A program made the position numbers and the translations under genes. DNA of 64,000 nt from Amycolatopsis sp. CA-128772 (GTDB taxonomy: Bacteria > Actinomycetota > Actinomycetes > Mycobacteriales > Pseudonocardiaceae). The first letter of the stretch is position 1; the number at the start of each line of letters is the position of its first letter. The notes beneath the pieces are model-generated. The model was not told the DNA's origin. It did no database searches and was given only the letters and a program-made list of their open reading frames with translations. This document shows, piece by piece, positions 53,210 through 62,955 of this stretch. The DNA lies in the NCBI RefSeq assembly GCF_002904295.1, contig NZ_PPHG01000072.1, positions 124,001 through 188,000 of the forward strand. The letters are read 5' to 3'.

Positions 53210-53484
53210 GAATGACTCCGTTTTCGTACGTGAGTTAGCGTGAACATATGGGTGCTCCGCCGTGTTCGGGGGATACGGCGGAGTATTCGGATGGGGCGGG
53301 CCAATCGGGCCGCCGACGTCATGGTGGCCTCTCCATCAGGGGTTTGTCCAGTGTGATGGGACCGAAAAAGAAGATCTGAACCATTTCGAACCGCGGTACG
53401 TGTACCCGGGTGACGGCGGCAGCTGGCTGCATTCTTTCGACGCATCGGAATTGCCGCTCGCAATTCCGGCGTGCCCGGCCGGGC
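53210..53484. other. Intergenic stretch with one hairpin
   Basis: No gene was found. CTCCGCCGT (53255-53263) and ACGGCGGAG (53275-53283) form a 9-bp stem with an 11-base loop. The part to 53250 is A/T-richer and should hold the promoter of the secreted protein on the minus strand. Confidence 0.6.
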
Positions 53485-53535
53485 TTGACGCGGGCCGCCG
53501 TGGCCTCCTAGCGTCCACATACCGACCGGTCGGTG
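53485..53535 (+). promoter_or_regulatory. Promoter with TetR-type operator of the ligase operon
   Basis: A -35 TTGACG (53485-53490) and -10 TAGCGT (53509-53514) are 18 bases apart. CATACCGACCGGTCGGTG (53518-53535) covers the likely start point; ACCGACCGGTCGGT is a perfect 14-base palindrome. The site is probably bound by the TetR protein encoded at 56195. Confidence 0.7.
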
Positions 53536-53553
53536 TCCAAGGGAGGTCACTGG

Positions 53554-55200
53554 ATGAGCTGGTACGACGCGAAGCCCTGGCTCGCGAGCTACGACGAACG
53601 GGTGCGGGCCGCGGGTCCGGCGCAGCCCGTCACGCTGCCCGAGATGTTCCGCCGCGCGGTGAACCACGTCCCGGACCGGGCGGCGATCGCGTACTTCGAC
53701 GCGCGGCTGAGCTACCGCGAAGTCGACGAGCTCTCCGACGGCGTCGCCCGGTACCTGACGGCCCACGGCTTCGCCCGCGGCGACCGGCTGGCCCTCGTGC
53801 TGCAGAACATCCCGCAGTTCGTCATCGCGCTGCTGGGCGCGTGGAAGGCCGGCGGGATCGTGGTGCCGGTCAACCCGATGTACCGCGAACGCGAGCTCGC
53901 GCACGTGTTCACCGACGCCGGGGTGAAGGCGATCGTCTGCTCGCAGCGCGGCTGGAACGCTTACATCGGCGAGGCGGCGGCCGGGCTGGACATCGCGCTC
54001 ACCACGAGCGAACTGGAGTTCCAGACCCGCGACGACGAGCGCGTCCTGGCCAAGGTGACGCGGGAGGCGACGCCGGGCGCGACCGAGCTCCTCGAAGCCG
54101 CGGCGACGCCGGGCCCGAAGCCGCCGGAACCCGCCTTCGCGACCGGCGACGTCGCGTTGATCAGCTACACCTCCGGCACGAGCGGCACGCCGAAGGGCGC
54201 CACCAACACCCACGGCAACATCGGCACCAACGCCGCCGGCCTCGGCTCCTTCAGCGGCCTGCCCGCGGGCTCGACGCTGTTCGGGCTCGCGCCGCTGTTC
54301 CACATCACCGGCATGGTCTGCGAGCTGGGTTCCGCGATCGACATCGAGGGCACGCTGGCCCTGGCCTACCGCTTCGAGCCGGGCGTCGTGCTCGACGCGT
54401 TCCTCGAGCACCAGCCGTCGTACACGGTCGGGCCGTCCACGGCCTACATGGCGCTGATGGCGCACCCCTCGTTCAGCCGGGAGCACTTCAGCTCGTTCGC
54501 GCTGCTGTACTCCGGCGGCGCCGCCCTGCCGCCCGCCGTCGTCGAGGCGTTCCGCGCGAAGACCGGGCACTACATCCACAACGGCTACGGGCTCACCGAA
54601 ACCACGGCCGGCTGCATCGTCGTCCCGGGCACCCTGGAGGCGCCGATCGACCCGGAATCGGGCACCATCTCGATCGGCCTGCCGGTGCCGGACACGATCG
54701 TCCGGATCCTCGGCGAGAACGGCGAAGAGCTGCCGCCGGGCCGGCCGGGGGAGATCGCCGTCGAAGGCCCGATGGTCGTGTCCGGCTACTGGAACCGCCC
54801 GGACGCCACCGCCGAGTCGCTGCCCGGCGGCCGGCTGCTCACCGGTGACATCGGGTTCATGGACGAACGCGGCTGGGTCTACGTCGTCGACCGCAAGAAG
54901 GACATGATCAACGCGTCCGGCTTCAAGGTCTGGCCGCGCGAGGTCGAAGACGTCCTGTACACCCACCCGGCGGTCCGCGAGGCGGCCGTCGTCGGGATCG
55001 CCGACGAATACCGCGGCGAGACGGTCAAGGCGTACGTCAGCCCGGCGCCCGGCGCGAACGCCGACCCCGCGGAGCTGGTCGCCTGGTGCAAGGAACGGCT
55101 CGCGGCCTACAAGTACCCGCGGACCATCGAAGTCCTCGACGAGCTGCCGAAGACCACGAGCGGCAAGATCCTGCGCCGCGAGCTGCGGGCGCGCGGCTGA
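53554..55200 (+). CDS. Long-chain-type acyl-CoA ligase (FadD-like)
   Basis: A 548-residue adenylate-forming ligase: SYTSGTSGTPKG near residue 205, GYGLTET, TGDIGFMDERG, VVDRKKDMINASGFKVWP and the C-terminal catalytic Lys in TTSGKILRREL. It activates a carboxylic acid with ATP and transfers it to CoA. GGGAGG precedes the ATG. It is the first gene of an operon with a phosphotriesterase-like protein and a TetR regulator; the latter start overlaps by one base (TGATG). Confidence 0.93.
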   Translation: MSWYDAKPWLASYDERVRAAGPAQPVTLPEMFRRAVNHVPDRAAIAYFDARLSYREVDELSDGVARYLTAHGFARGDRLALVLQNIPQFVIALLGAWKAGGIVVPVNPMYRERELAHVFTDAGVKAIVCSQRGWNAYIGEAAAGLDIALTTSELEFQTRDDERVLAKVTREATPGATELLEAAATPGPKPPEPAFATGDVALISYTSGTSGTPKGATNTHGNIGTNAAGLGSFSGLPAGSTLFGLAPLFHITGMVCELGSAIDIEGTLALAYRFEPGVVLDAFLEHQPSYTVGPSTAYMALMAHPSFSREHFSSFALLYSGGAALPPAVVEAFRAKTGHYIHNGYGLTETTAGCIVVPGTLEAPIDPESGTISIGLPVPDTIVRILGENGEELPPGRPGEIAVEGPMVVSGYWNRPDATAESLPGGRLLTGDIGFMDERGWVYVVDRKKDMINASGFKVWPREVEDVLYTHPAVREAAVVGIADEYRGETVKAYVSPAPGANADPAELVAWCKERLAAYKYPRTIEVLDELPKTTSGKILRRELRARG

Positions 55201-56180
55201 TGATCGACACGGTCCGCGGCGCGATCGCGCCGGAAGCGCTGGGCCGGGTGCTGATGCACGAGCACCTCTTCGTGCTGAGCCCCGAATTCGCCGAGAACTA
55301 CCCGGAGCACGAAGGGTTCCGCGAGGACGAGCACGTCCCCGAGGCGATCCGGCGCCTGAAGGAGCTCAAGGACGCGGGAATCGACACGATCGTCGACCCG
55401 ACGGTGATCGGGCTGGGCCGCTACATCCCGCGCGTGCAGCGGGTGGCGGCCGAGGTCGAGGTCAACATCGTCGTGGCGACCGGGCTCTACACCTACAACG
55501 ACGTCCCGCACTACCTGCACTTCCGCGGGCCGGGCACGCTGCTGCAGGGTGAAGACCCGCTGGTGGGCATGTTCGTCGGGGATCTGCGCGAGGGCATCGC
55601 GGGCACCGGCGTCAAGGCGGGCCTGCTCAAGTGCGCGACCGACGAACCCGGGGTGACGCCGGGCGTCGAGCGCGTGCTGCGGGCGGTGGCTCGCGCCCAC
55701 GTCGAAACCGGCGCGCCGATCATGACGCACACGCACGCGGGCACCCGGCGCGGGCTGGAGCAGCAGGCGGTGTTCGAGTCCGAAGGCGTCGACCTGACCC
55801 GCGTGCTCATCGGGCATTCGGGCGACTCGACGGACCTGGGCTACCTGACGGAGCTGGCCGACCGCGGCTCGCTGCTGGGCATGGACCGGTTCGGCCTGGA
55901 CCTGCTGCTGCCGTTCGAGGAGCGGGTGGACACGGTGGCGGCGCTGTGCGAACGCGGGTATGCGGGCAGCATGGTGCTCTCGCACGACGCGTCCTGCTAC
56001 ATCGACTGGCTGCCGTCGGCGCAGCTGCCGTCGATCGCGCCGAACTGGCACTACCTGCACATCACCCGGGACGTGCTGCCGGCGCTGCGCGAGCGCGGGG
56101 TGTCCGAACCGGACATCACGACGATGCTGGTGGACAACCCGCGGCGGTTCCTGTCGTGGCGTTATCCTGGTGCGTCCTGA
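55200..56180 (+). CDS. Phosphotriesterase-family protein, likely lactonase
   Basis: A 326-residue TIM-barrel metalloenzyme. All metal ligands are present: H20 and H22 (MHEHLF), the carboxylated Lys144 (GLLKCATDE), His in THTHAG, His in IGHSGDS and Asp in LSHDAS. Natural substrates of many relatives are lactones. Being coupled to an acyl-CoA ligase gene, it may open a lactone to the hydroxy acid that the ligase then activates. It is cytoplasmic. Confidence 0.9.
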   Translation: MIDTVRGAIAPEALGRVLMHEHLFVLSPEFAENYPEHEGFREDEHVPEAIRRLKELKDAGIDTIVDPTVIGLGRYIPRVQRVAAEVEVNIVVATGLYTYNDVPHYLHFRGPGTLLQGEDPLVGMFVGDLREGIAGTGVKAGLLKCATDEPGVTPGVERVLRAVARAHVETGAPIMTHTHAGTRRGLEQQAVFESEGVDLTRVLIGHSGDSTDLGYLTELADRGSLLGMDRFGLDLLLPFEERVDTVAALCERGYAGSMVLSHDASCYIDWLPSAQLPSIAPNWHYLHITRDVLPALRERGVSEPDITTMLVDNPRRFLSWRYPGAS

Positions 56181-56194
56181 GAGGGGGTATTGCG

Positions 56195-56824
56195 GTGACC
56201 CGAGCAAGCACCCGCAAGCCGGGCGAGGCCACCGGCGACGACCAGGCCGCCGTCCCCCGGCGGCTGCTGGAGCACGCGACGAAGCTGTTCGCCAAGAAGG
56301 GCTTCGACCGCACCTCGGTCCAGGAGATAGTCGAGGCGGCGGGCGTCACCAAGGGCGCGATGTACCACTACTTCGGCTCGAAGGACGACCTGCTCTACGA
56401 GATCTACGCCCGCGTGCTGCGCGAGCAGACCCGCCAGCTGGAGAGCGTGGCGTCGTCGGACGCGCCCCTGCGCGAGCGCCTGGCGGCGGCGGCGTCGGAC
56501 GTCGTGGTGTCGAGCATCGACAACCTGGACGACAACACGATCTTCCTGCAGTCGATGCACCAGCTGTCCCCGGACAAGCAGAAGGCGGTCCGAGCGGAGC
56601 GGCGCAAGTACCACGAGCGCTTCCGCGGCCTGATCGAGGAGGGCCAGCGATCGGGCGAGTTCCGCACGGACAAGCCGGCGGACGTGGTGGTGGACTTCTT
56701 CTTCGGGTCGGTGCACCACCTGGGGTCGTGGTACCGGCGGAGCGGGTCGCTGACGGCCCGGCAGATCGGCGACCACTACGCGGACCTGCTGCTGGACGCC
56801 CTGCGGCCGCCGCCGGGGGAGTAG
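56195..56824 (+). CDS. TetR-family regulator of acyl-CoA metabolism
   Basis: A 209-residue protein with N-terminal helix-turn-helix (KGFDRTSVQEIVEAAGVTKG, then AMYHYFGSKDDLL) and an all-helical ligand domain. It is of the KstR2/FadR-like type that senses acyl-CoAs. GTG 56195 with GAGAGGGGG upstream. It is last in the ligase operon, so probably autoregulated through the palindrome at 53518; it may also control the genes with related sites at 46113 and 49113. Confidence 0.9.
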   Translation: MTRASTRKPGEATGDDQAAVPRRLLEHATKLFAKKGFDRTSVQEIVEAAGVTKGAMYHYFGSKDDLLYEIYARVLREQTRQLESVASSDAPLRERLAAAASDVVVSSIDNLDDNTIFLQSMHQLSPDKQKAVRAERRKYHERFRGLIEEGQRSGEFRTDKPADVVVDFFFGSVHHLGSWYRRSGSLTARQIGDHYADLLLDALRPPPGE

Positions 56825-56840
56825 CGGCCGGCCGGCCCCG

Positions 56841-57707
56841 CTAGTGCTGCCGGAGGTGGTCCAGCAGCAGCGCGCTCACCTCGTCCGGTGCCTCCATCGC
56901 CATCCACTGGCTCGCGCCCTCGACGATCTGGAAGCGGTACTCCGCGTCGATGTGGTGGACCGTCAGCTCCGCCGCGCCCTGGCTCAGGTACGGGTCCTCG
57001 CGGCCCCACAGGTACAGCGTCGGGACCGTGATGCGGCCCGCCGGGATGTCGAACTCGTCGTTCGTGGCTCCGCGGTACCAATTCAACGTCGCCGTCAATG
57101 CGCCCGGTTCGGAAAGGCGCTCCACCGTGGTTTCGACGATCGTGCGGGGAATGCGGCGGTTGTAAACAGCGCGTAATTGCGCGGCTTCGTCGCGTAAGAG
57201 GTATTTCTCGGCTTTGCCGGCCGTGCGGCGGAAGAAGCGGATGTAGCCGAGGTCGTGGAACTGGCCGTCGTCGGTGGCCACCGCCTGCCGCAGGGCCGCC
57301 GGGTGCGGGGTCGAGAGCACCGTCAGGGACCGCAGGCGGTCCGGGTGTGCCGTCGCGAACACCCAGGCCACCATGCCGCCCCAGTCGCGGGCGATCAAGT
57401 GGAAGCGGTCCGCGCCCTGGCTCTCGGCGAACGCCAGGACGTCGCCGACCAGGAGGTCCAGGGTGTAGTGCTCGACGCCGTCCGGGCGCGCGCCCGCCGC
57501 GTACCCGCGCTGGTCGACGGCCAGGGCGCGGTAGCCGGCCTCGCCGAGGGCGTGCAGCTGCTCGGTCCAGCTCTCGGCGAACTCCGGCCAGCCGTGCAGC
57601 AGCAGGACGAGCTCGCCCGACGCCGGGCCGGCCGCGAGCGCGGTGTGGCGGTGGTCACCGACGGCGATGGTCAATTCCTCCAGCGCGGCGGCGACGGCGG
57701 TTTCCAT
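56841..57707 (-). CDS. Alpha/beta hydrolase, epoxide hydrolase-like
   Basis: A 288-residue protein with HGWPEFAESW (oxyanion HGxP), nucleophile Asp in IARDWGGMVAW, acid Asp in GREDPYL and, in place of the expected catalytic His, the segment VEGASQWMAMEAP. In typical epoxide hydrolases this position reads GxxHxxxxxxP; here Gln-Trp takes its place, so activity may be altered. It is convergent with the TetR gene. Confidence 0.85.
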   Translation of the reverse strand: METAVAAALEELTIAVGDHRHTALAAGPASGELVLLLHGWPEFAESWTEQLHALGEAGYRALAVDQRGYAAGARPDGVEHYTLDLLVGDVLAFAESQGADRFHLIARDWGGMVAWVFATAHPDRLRSLTVLSTPHPAALRQAVATDDGQFHDLGYIRFFRRTAGKAEKYLLRDEAAQLRAVYNRRIPRTIVETTVERLSEPGALTATLNWYRGATNDEFDIPAGRITVPTLYLWGREDPYLSQGAAELTVHHIDAEYRFQIVEGASQWMAMEAPDEVSALLLDHLRQH

Positions 57708-57801
57708 GGCGCACAGGCTAGATCCGGCCGCACGCGAGAACCATGGGGATAAGACACTTTTGCCACCCTTTTGCGTCTGAAGTGGCCTGGCTCACAGACT
57801 G

Positions 57802-57819
57802 TTCGCTCAGATGAGCGAA
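57802..57819. promoter_or_regulatory. Palindrome TTCGCTCA-GA-TGAGCGAA
   Basis: Perfect 8-base arms in an A/T-rich patch (57708-57844) between the ATPase stop and the epoxide-hydrolase-like gene start, both on the minus strand. It can be an operator for the latter or a terminator hairpin of the former; the strong A/T content favours a promoter region. Confidence 0.5.
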
Positions 57820-57844
57820 AATTCGCCCGAAAACTGAACTTTCT

Positions 57845-59338
57845 TCATGAAGACCCGAGCCGGTCGAGGTCCACCACGGCTTTGTCGACCGCGAAGACGT
57901 CCGCGGGCCGCCGGTCGCCGGCGAGCAGGGACACGTAGCAGCCGTAGTCGATGGCGTACCCGTCGTAGAGCCGGCCGGGGCGCCGCGGGTCGACCACGCC
58001 GCGCCGGAGGATGTGGAGCAGCCGCGCGTCGCAGAGGGTGTCGATCGCGGCCGGGCGGTCCCGTGCGGGCAGCAGGAACGTGCGGCACCGGCGCCGGCCC
58101 ACCACCTCGTCGACCAGCAGGCTCAGGACGCGGTCGGCGTCGTCGTCCCGGCTGATCACCGACTGCTTGTCCCGCAGGTACCAGTCCCGCGCCGCCCGGC
58201 GGACGTGCGCCAGCGCGATCTTCTCGCCGTGGGCGTGCTGGGCGGCCAGCGCCGCGATGTTGATCGCGTCGCGCGGGACGCCCTCGGCCGCCCGGACCAG
58301 CTCGGGGAACGCGCCGGGGTGGAAGGCGGCGTCGACGAAGTCCCCGGGCCCCGACGTCCGCAGCATCGAGGTGAGGATCGGCCGGACGTGGTTGCCGAAC
58401 AGCTCGCGGAAGAACGCCTGGGCCGCTTCCGGGGACTGGCCGAACACCAGGGCGTCGTCGAGGCTGACGGCGGACGCCGCGTCCGAGCCGACCTCGATGC
58501 CCAGGTAGTCCTCCTCGAGCGGGACGAAGAAGCGGGCCCGGTGCTCGATCGCGGCGATCTTCACCGTGATCCCCCGGACCGGCAGGACGCTGCGGCGCAG
58601 CAGGTCCGCCAGGAACGGCTGCAGGTCGAGGGGCACGCTGCTCCACTCGTCGAGCAGCAGCCACAGCCGGGCGGGCCGGACGCCGTCCGCCACGGTCTGC
58701 ACGGCCCGGCTGAGCGGGCCGAACAACACGCGGTGCTGCTCGACACCGGTGCGCTTGCGGCGGTTCGACGCCGTCGCCGACGTCCGGTGCCGCGCGCCGG
58801 CCTTCGCACCACCCCGTGGCGTCACCGACACTTCCGCCGAGTGCTCCCGCTCGACGGCGTCGCCGAAGGTCTGCTCCTGTTCGGTTTCGCCGACGACCTC
58901 GACCTCGGTGGCCGCGGCGACCAGCGCGTCGAGCCCGCGCAGCAGCGTGTCCTGGTCCGCGGTCTTGCCGTCCACCGCCAGGGCGAACAGCCGGTCGTGG
59001 ACGGCTTCGAGGGTGTCCACGAGCAGCTGCGTGCCGCGCTCGGCGGGGCTCAGCGCGGTGTTGGCGTACAGGCCGCCGGTCGACCCGATCGTGCGCAGGT
59101 CGAGGGAGATCGCGATGTCGCCGGTGCGTTCGGCGAGGTCGTGCAGGTGCAGCAGGGCGTGCGTCTTGCCGGTACCGCGGCGCCCGAAGAGGATCTGGTG
59201 GTCGGCGGAGTTGATCATCGCGGAGAACGACCCCGCGGCGACGTAGGTCGCGGCCAGCGTCGACCGGTCGGCGCCCTCGGCCCGCCGGGGGATGCGCATC
59301 AGGGCCTGGTTGAGGTGCAGCTGGATGGCCTGCGCCAT
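57845..59338 (-). CDS. Large AAA-type ATPase of ORC/CDC6-like style, function unknown
   Basis: A 497-residue protein. The Walker A motif is FGRRGTGKTH (51-60), Walker B LWLLLDEWSSVP (225-236) with a following Arg/sensor region. Residues 140-200 are a charged insert rich in Arg and Thr. The C-terminal third (ARDWYLRDKQSVIS; TFLLPARDRPAAIDTL; LYDGYAIDYGCYVSLL) looks like a winged-helix or effector domain. The gene stands alone, with its own short intergenic regions on both sides. It resembles the ORC-CDC6 family ATPases seen in bacterial accessory and defence settings, but no partner effector is next to it. Confidence 0.8.
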   Translation of the reverse strand: MAQAIQLHLNQALMRIPRRAEGADRSTLAATYVAAGSFSAMINSADHQILFGRRGTGKTHALLHLHDLAERTGDIAISLDLRTIGSTGGLYANTALSPAERGTQLLVDTLEAVHDRLFALAVDGKTADQDTLLRGLDALVAAATEVEVVGETEQEQTFGDAVEREHSAEVSVTPRGGAKAGARHRTSATASNRRKRTGVEQHRVLFGPLSRAVQTVADGVRPARLWLLLDEWSSVPLDLQPFLADLLRRSVLPVRGITVKIAAIEHRARFFVPLEEDYLGIEVGSDAASAVSLDDALVFGQSPEAAQAFFRELFGNHVRPILTSMLRTSGPGDFVDAAFHPGAFPELVRAAEGVPRDAINIAALAAQHAHGEKIALAHVRRAARDWYLRDKQSVISRDDDADRVLSLLVDEVVGRRRCRTFLLPARDRPAAIDTLCDARLLHILRRGVVDPRRPGRLYDGYAIDYGCYVSLLAGDRRPADVFAVDKAVVDLDRLGSS

Positions 59339-59399
59339 GGGAGCCAGGGTACGGCAGCGAGCGCACCGCCCGGCACGGCCGAATGTGTGCCGGGTCCGG

Positions 59400-59437
59400 C
59401 GCGGCCCGGTTCCACCGGACGGCGGAACCGGGCCGCG
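59400..59437 (-). terminator. Hairpin terminator of the acyl-CoA dehydrogenase operon
   Basis: A perfect 14-bp stem (59400-59413 with 59424-59437, core GCGGCCCGGTTCC), loop 10 bases, just after the stop codon at 59448. Confidence 0.87.
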
Positions 59438-59447
59438 AAGCGAAAAC

Positions 59448-60554
59448 TCAAGCCGGCAGGTCGACCAGCTCCGCCAGCCGAGCGCGGTGCCGGCCCGGGG
59501 TGCCGAGGGCGAGCTCGTCCGCCTTGGCGCGCTTGAGGTACAGGTGCGCGGGGTGCTCCCACGTCATTCCGATGCCGCCGTGCAGCTGGATCGCCTCCTC
59601 CGTCGCCTTCACCGCGATCGGGGCGTTGCGGGCCTGCGCGACCGCCACCGCGATCGGCACGTCGGTGCCCGTGGCCAGCGCGTCCGCCGCGTTGCGGGCC
59701 GCCGCGCGGGCCAGGACGAGGTCCGTGTACAGGTTCGCCAGCCGGTGCTTGAGCGACTGGAACCCGCCGACCGGGCGGCCGAACTGGTAGCGGCCCTTGA
59801 GATAGCGCACGGTCTCGGTCAGCGCCCACTCCGCGACGCCCGTCTGCTCCGACGCCAGGATGCCCGCCCCGAACAGCAGGGCCTGTTCCAGCGCCGCGGC
59901 GGCCTCCGGACCCGACGCGACCAGGGTGGCCGCGGCGTTGTCCAGCGTCACGTCGGCCACCCGCCGGGTGAGGTCGAACGAGACCAGCTCCGACACCGTC
60001 GCCGCCGAAGCTTCGACCACGTACAGCGCGGGGCCGTCCGGGCCGGCGGCCGGGACGACCAGCAGGTCCGCCACCGACGCGTCGGCGACCGTGCCCACGC
60101 GGCCGCTCAAGGTGCCGTCCGCGGAAGCCGTCACCGACGACGGAAAGCCCGCGCCCGGCGCCGTCGACAGCGGCACGGCCAGCGCACCGATGGCCTGGCC
60201 CGCCGCCAGCTTCTCGACGAAGTCACGCGCGCCGACGTGCACCAGCGCCGTCGTGGCCAGCACCACGCTGCCGAGGAACGGCACCGGTGCGACGCAGCGG
60301 CCCAGTTCCTCGGCCACGACGGCGACCTCGCGGGCCGACGCGCCGTGGCCGCCCAGCTCCTCCGGCACCGCCAGCCCGGCCACGCCCACCTCGTCGGCCA
60401 GCGTGCGCCACAGCTTCAGGTCGTACGGCTCGGCCGTCTCCACGCGCGCCAGCAGCGCTTCGGCGCCGGCCTTGTCCGCGAGCAGGTCCCGGACCGAGGC
60501 CCGCAGGTCCTCTTCGACGTCGGAATAGAGCAGGTCACGCTGTGTTCGACTCAT
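59448..60554 (-). CDS. Acyl-CoA dehydrogenase, smaller subunit type
   Basis: A 368-residue ACAD. FAD/acyl elements are present (VPEELGGHGAS; QFGRPVGGFQSLKHRLAN; QLHGGIGMTWEHPAHLY), but the EG-x-T/S loop with the catalytic Glu is missing; the middle domain is reduced. It overlaps the next ACAD start by ATGA. Pairs like this in actinobacteria form alpha2-beta2 enzymes in which only one partner carries the catalytic base. Last gene of the operon. Confidence 0.9.
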   Translation of the reverse strand: MSRTQRDLLYSDVEEDLRASVRDLLADKAGAEALLARVETAEPYDLKLWRTLADEVGVAGLAVPEELGGHGASAREVAVVAEELGRCVAPVPFLGSVVLATTALVHVGARDFVEKLAAGQAIGALAVPLSTAPGAGFPSSVTASADGTLSGRVGTVADASVADLLVVPAAGPDGPALYVVEASAATVSELVSFDLTRRVADVTLDNAAATLVASGPEAAAALEQALLFGAGILASEQTGVAEWALTETVRYLKGRYQFGRPVGGFQSLKHRLANLYTDLVLARAAARNAADALATGTDVPIAVAVAQARNAPIAVKATEEAIQLHGGIGMTWEHPAHLYLKRAKADELALGTPGRHRARLAELVDLPA

Positions 60555-61731
60555 CGGGGGAGGTCCTTCCAGGCGACGTCCTTGTCGACGCGCGGCTCCG
60601 AGGGCAGCCCCAGCACGCGCTCGGCGATGATGTTGCGCAGGACCTCCGAGGTGCCGCCCTCGATGGAGTTGCCCTTCGCGCGCAGGTAGCGGTAGCCGGC
60701 TTCGCGGCCGGTGAAGTCGACGATCGCCGGGCGCCGGAACGACCAGTCGTCGTAGGCCAGGCCCTCTTCGCCGAGCAGTTCGACCTCCAGGCCGGTGAGC
60801 GCCTGGTTCAGCTCGGAGAACGCGACCTTCATGGCCGAACCTTCCGGCCCGGGCGCGCCCGCCGTCAGCTGCTGGCGCAGCCGGGTGCCGGCCAGCCGCA
60901 GCGTTTCCGCCTCGACCCAGCGCTGCACCAGCCGGTCACGCAGCTCCGGCGTGCGCAGCTCGGGCCGCTCGCGCCAGGTCTTCGCGACGATGCCGATCAG
61001 CCCGCCTTCGCGCGGCTGGACGTGCCCGCCGATCGCGACGCGCTCGTTCATCAGCGTCGTCTGCGCGACCTTCCAGCCCTCGCCGACCGCGCCGAGGCGC
61101 TGGGTGTCCGGGATCCGGACGTCGGTCAGGAAGACCTCGTTGAACTCGGCCTCGCCGGTGATCTGGCGCAGCGGCCGGACCTCGACGCCCGGGGCGGTCA
61201 TGTCGCACAGGAAGTACGTCATGCCCTGGTGCTTGGGCACGTCGGGGTCGGTGCGGGTGACCAGGATCGCCCATTGCGACTCGTGCGCGCCGGACGTCCA
61301 GACCTTCTGGCCGGTGACGACCCAGTCGTCGCCGTCGCGCACCGCCCGCGTCCCGAGGGCGGCGAGGTCGGAACCGGCGCCGGGTTCGGAGAACAGCTGG
61401 CACCACACCTCCTCGCCGGTCCACAGTGGACGCAGGAAGCGTTCGCGCTGCTCCGGCGTGCCGAAGGCGAGGATGGTCGGCGCGGCCATGCCGAGGCCGA
61501 TGCCGATCCGGCGCGGGTTGTTGTCCGGCGCGCCCGCGTCGGTGAACACGGTGTCCACAACGGACTGCAGGGCGCGCGGCGCGTTCTGCCCGCCGAGCCC
61601 GGCGGGGAAGTGGATCCAGGCCAGGCCGGCGTCGAACCGGGCGCGGAGGAACTCCATGCGGTCGGTCGACGCGGGGTCGTGCGAGGCGAGGAACCCGGTC
61701 GCCTGGCGGGTCAGGTCTTCGGCGGTGACAG

Positions 61732-61735
<4 letters not shown>
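60551..61735 (-). CDS. Acyl-CoA dehydrogenase, probable catalytic partner
   Basis: A 394-residue ACAD with CQLFSEPGAGSDLA, VTGQKVWTSGAHES, and the C-terminal RAKGNSIEGGTSEVLRNII, whose EGGTSE segment matches the usual active-site Glu loop and FAD contact. It likely pairs with the product of 59448 to act on a branched or ring-bearing acyl-CoA. It overlaps the upstream ACAD gene stop. Confidence 0.92.
61419..61431. repeat. Palindrome GTCCAC-A-GTGGAC
   Basis: Fifth copy, in an acyl-CoA dehydrogenase, in a third reading frame (PLWT). Confidence 0.8.

Positions 61736-62955
<1,220 letters not shown>

Noticed and set aside
53262..54848. Plus-strand frame that starts in the intergenic region before the ligase
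   Set aside because: Out of frame with the ligase and made of Arg-rich shadow sequence; the intergenic part has no ribosome site or conserved protein.
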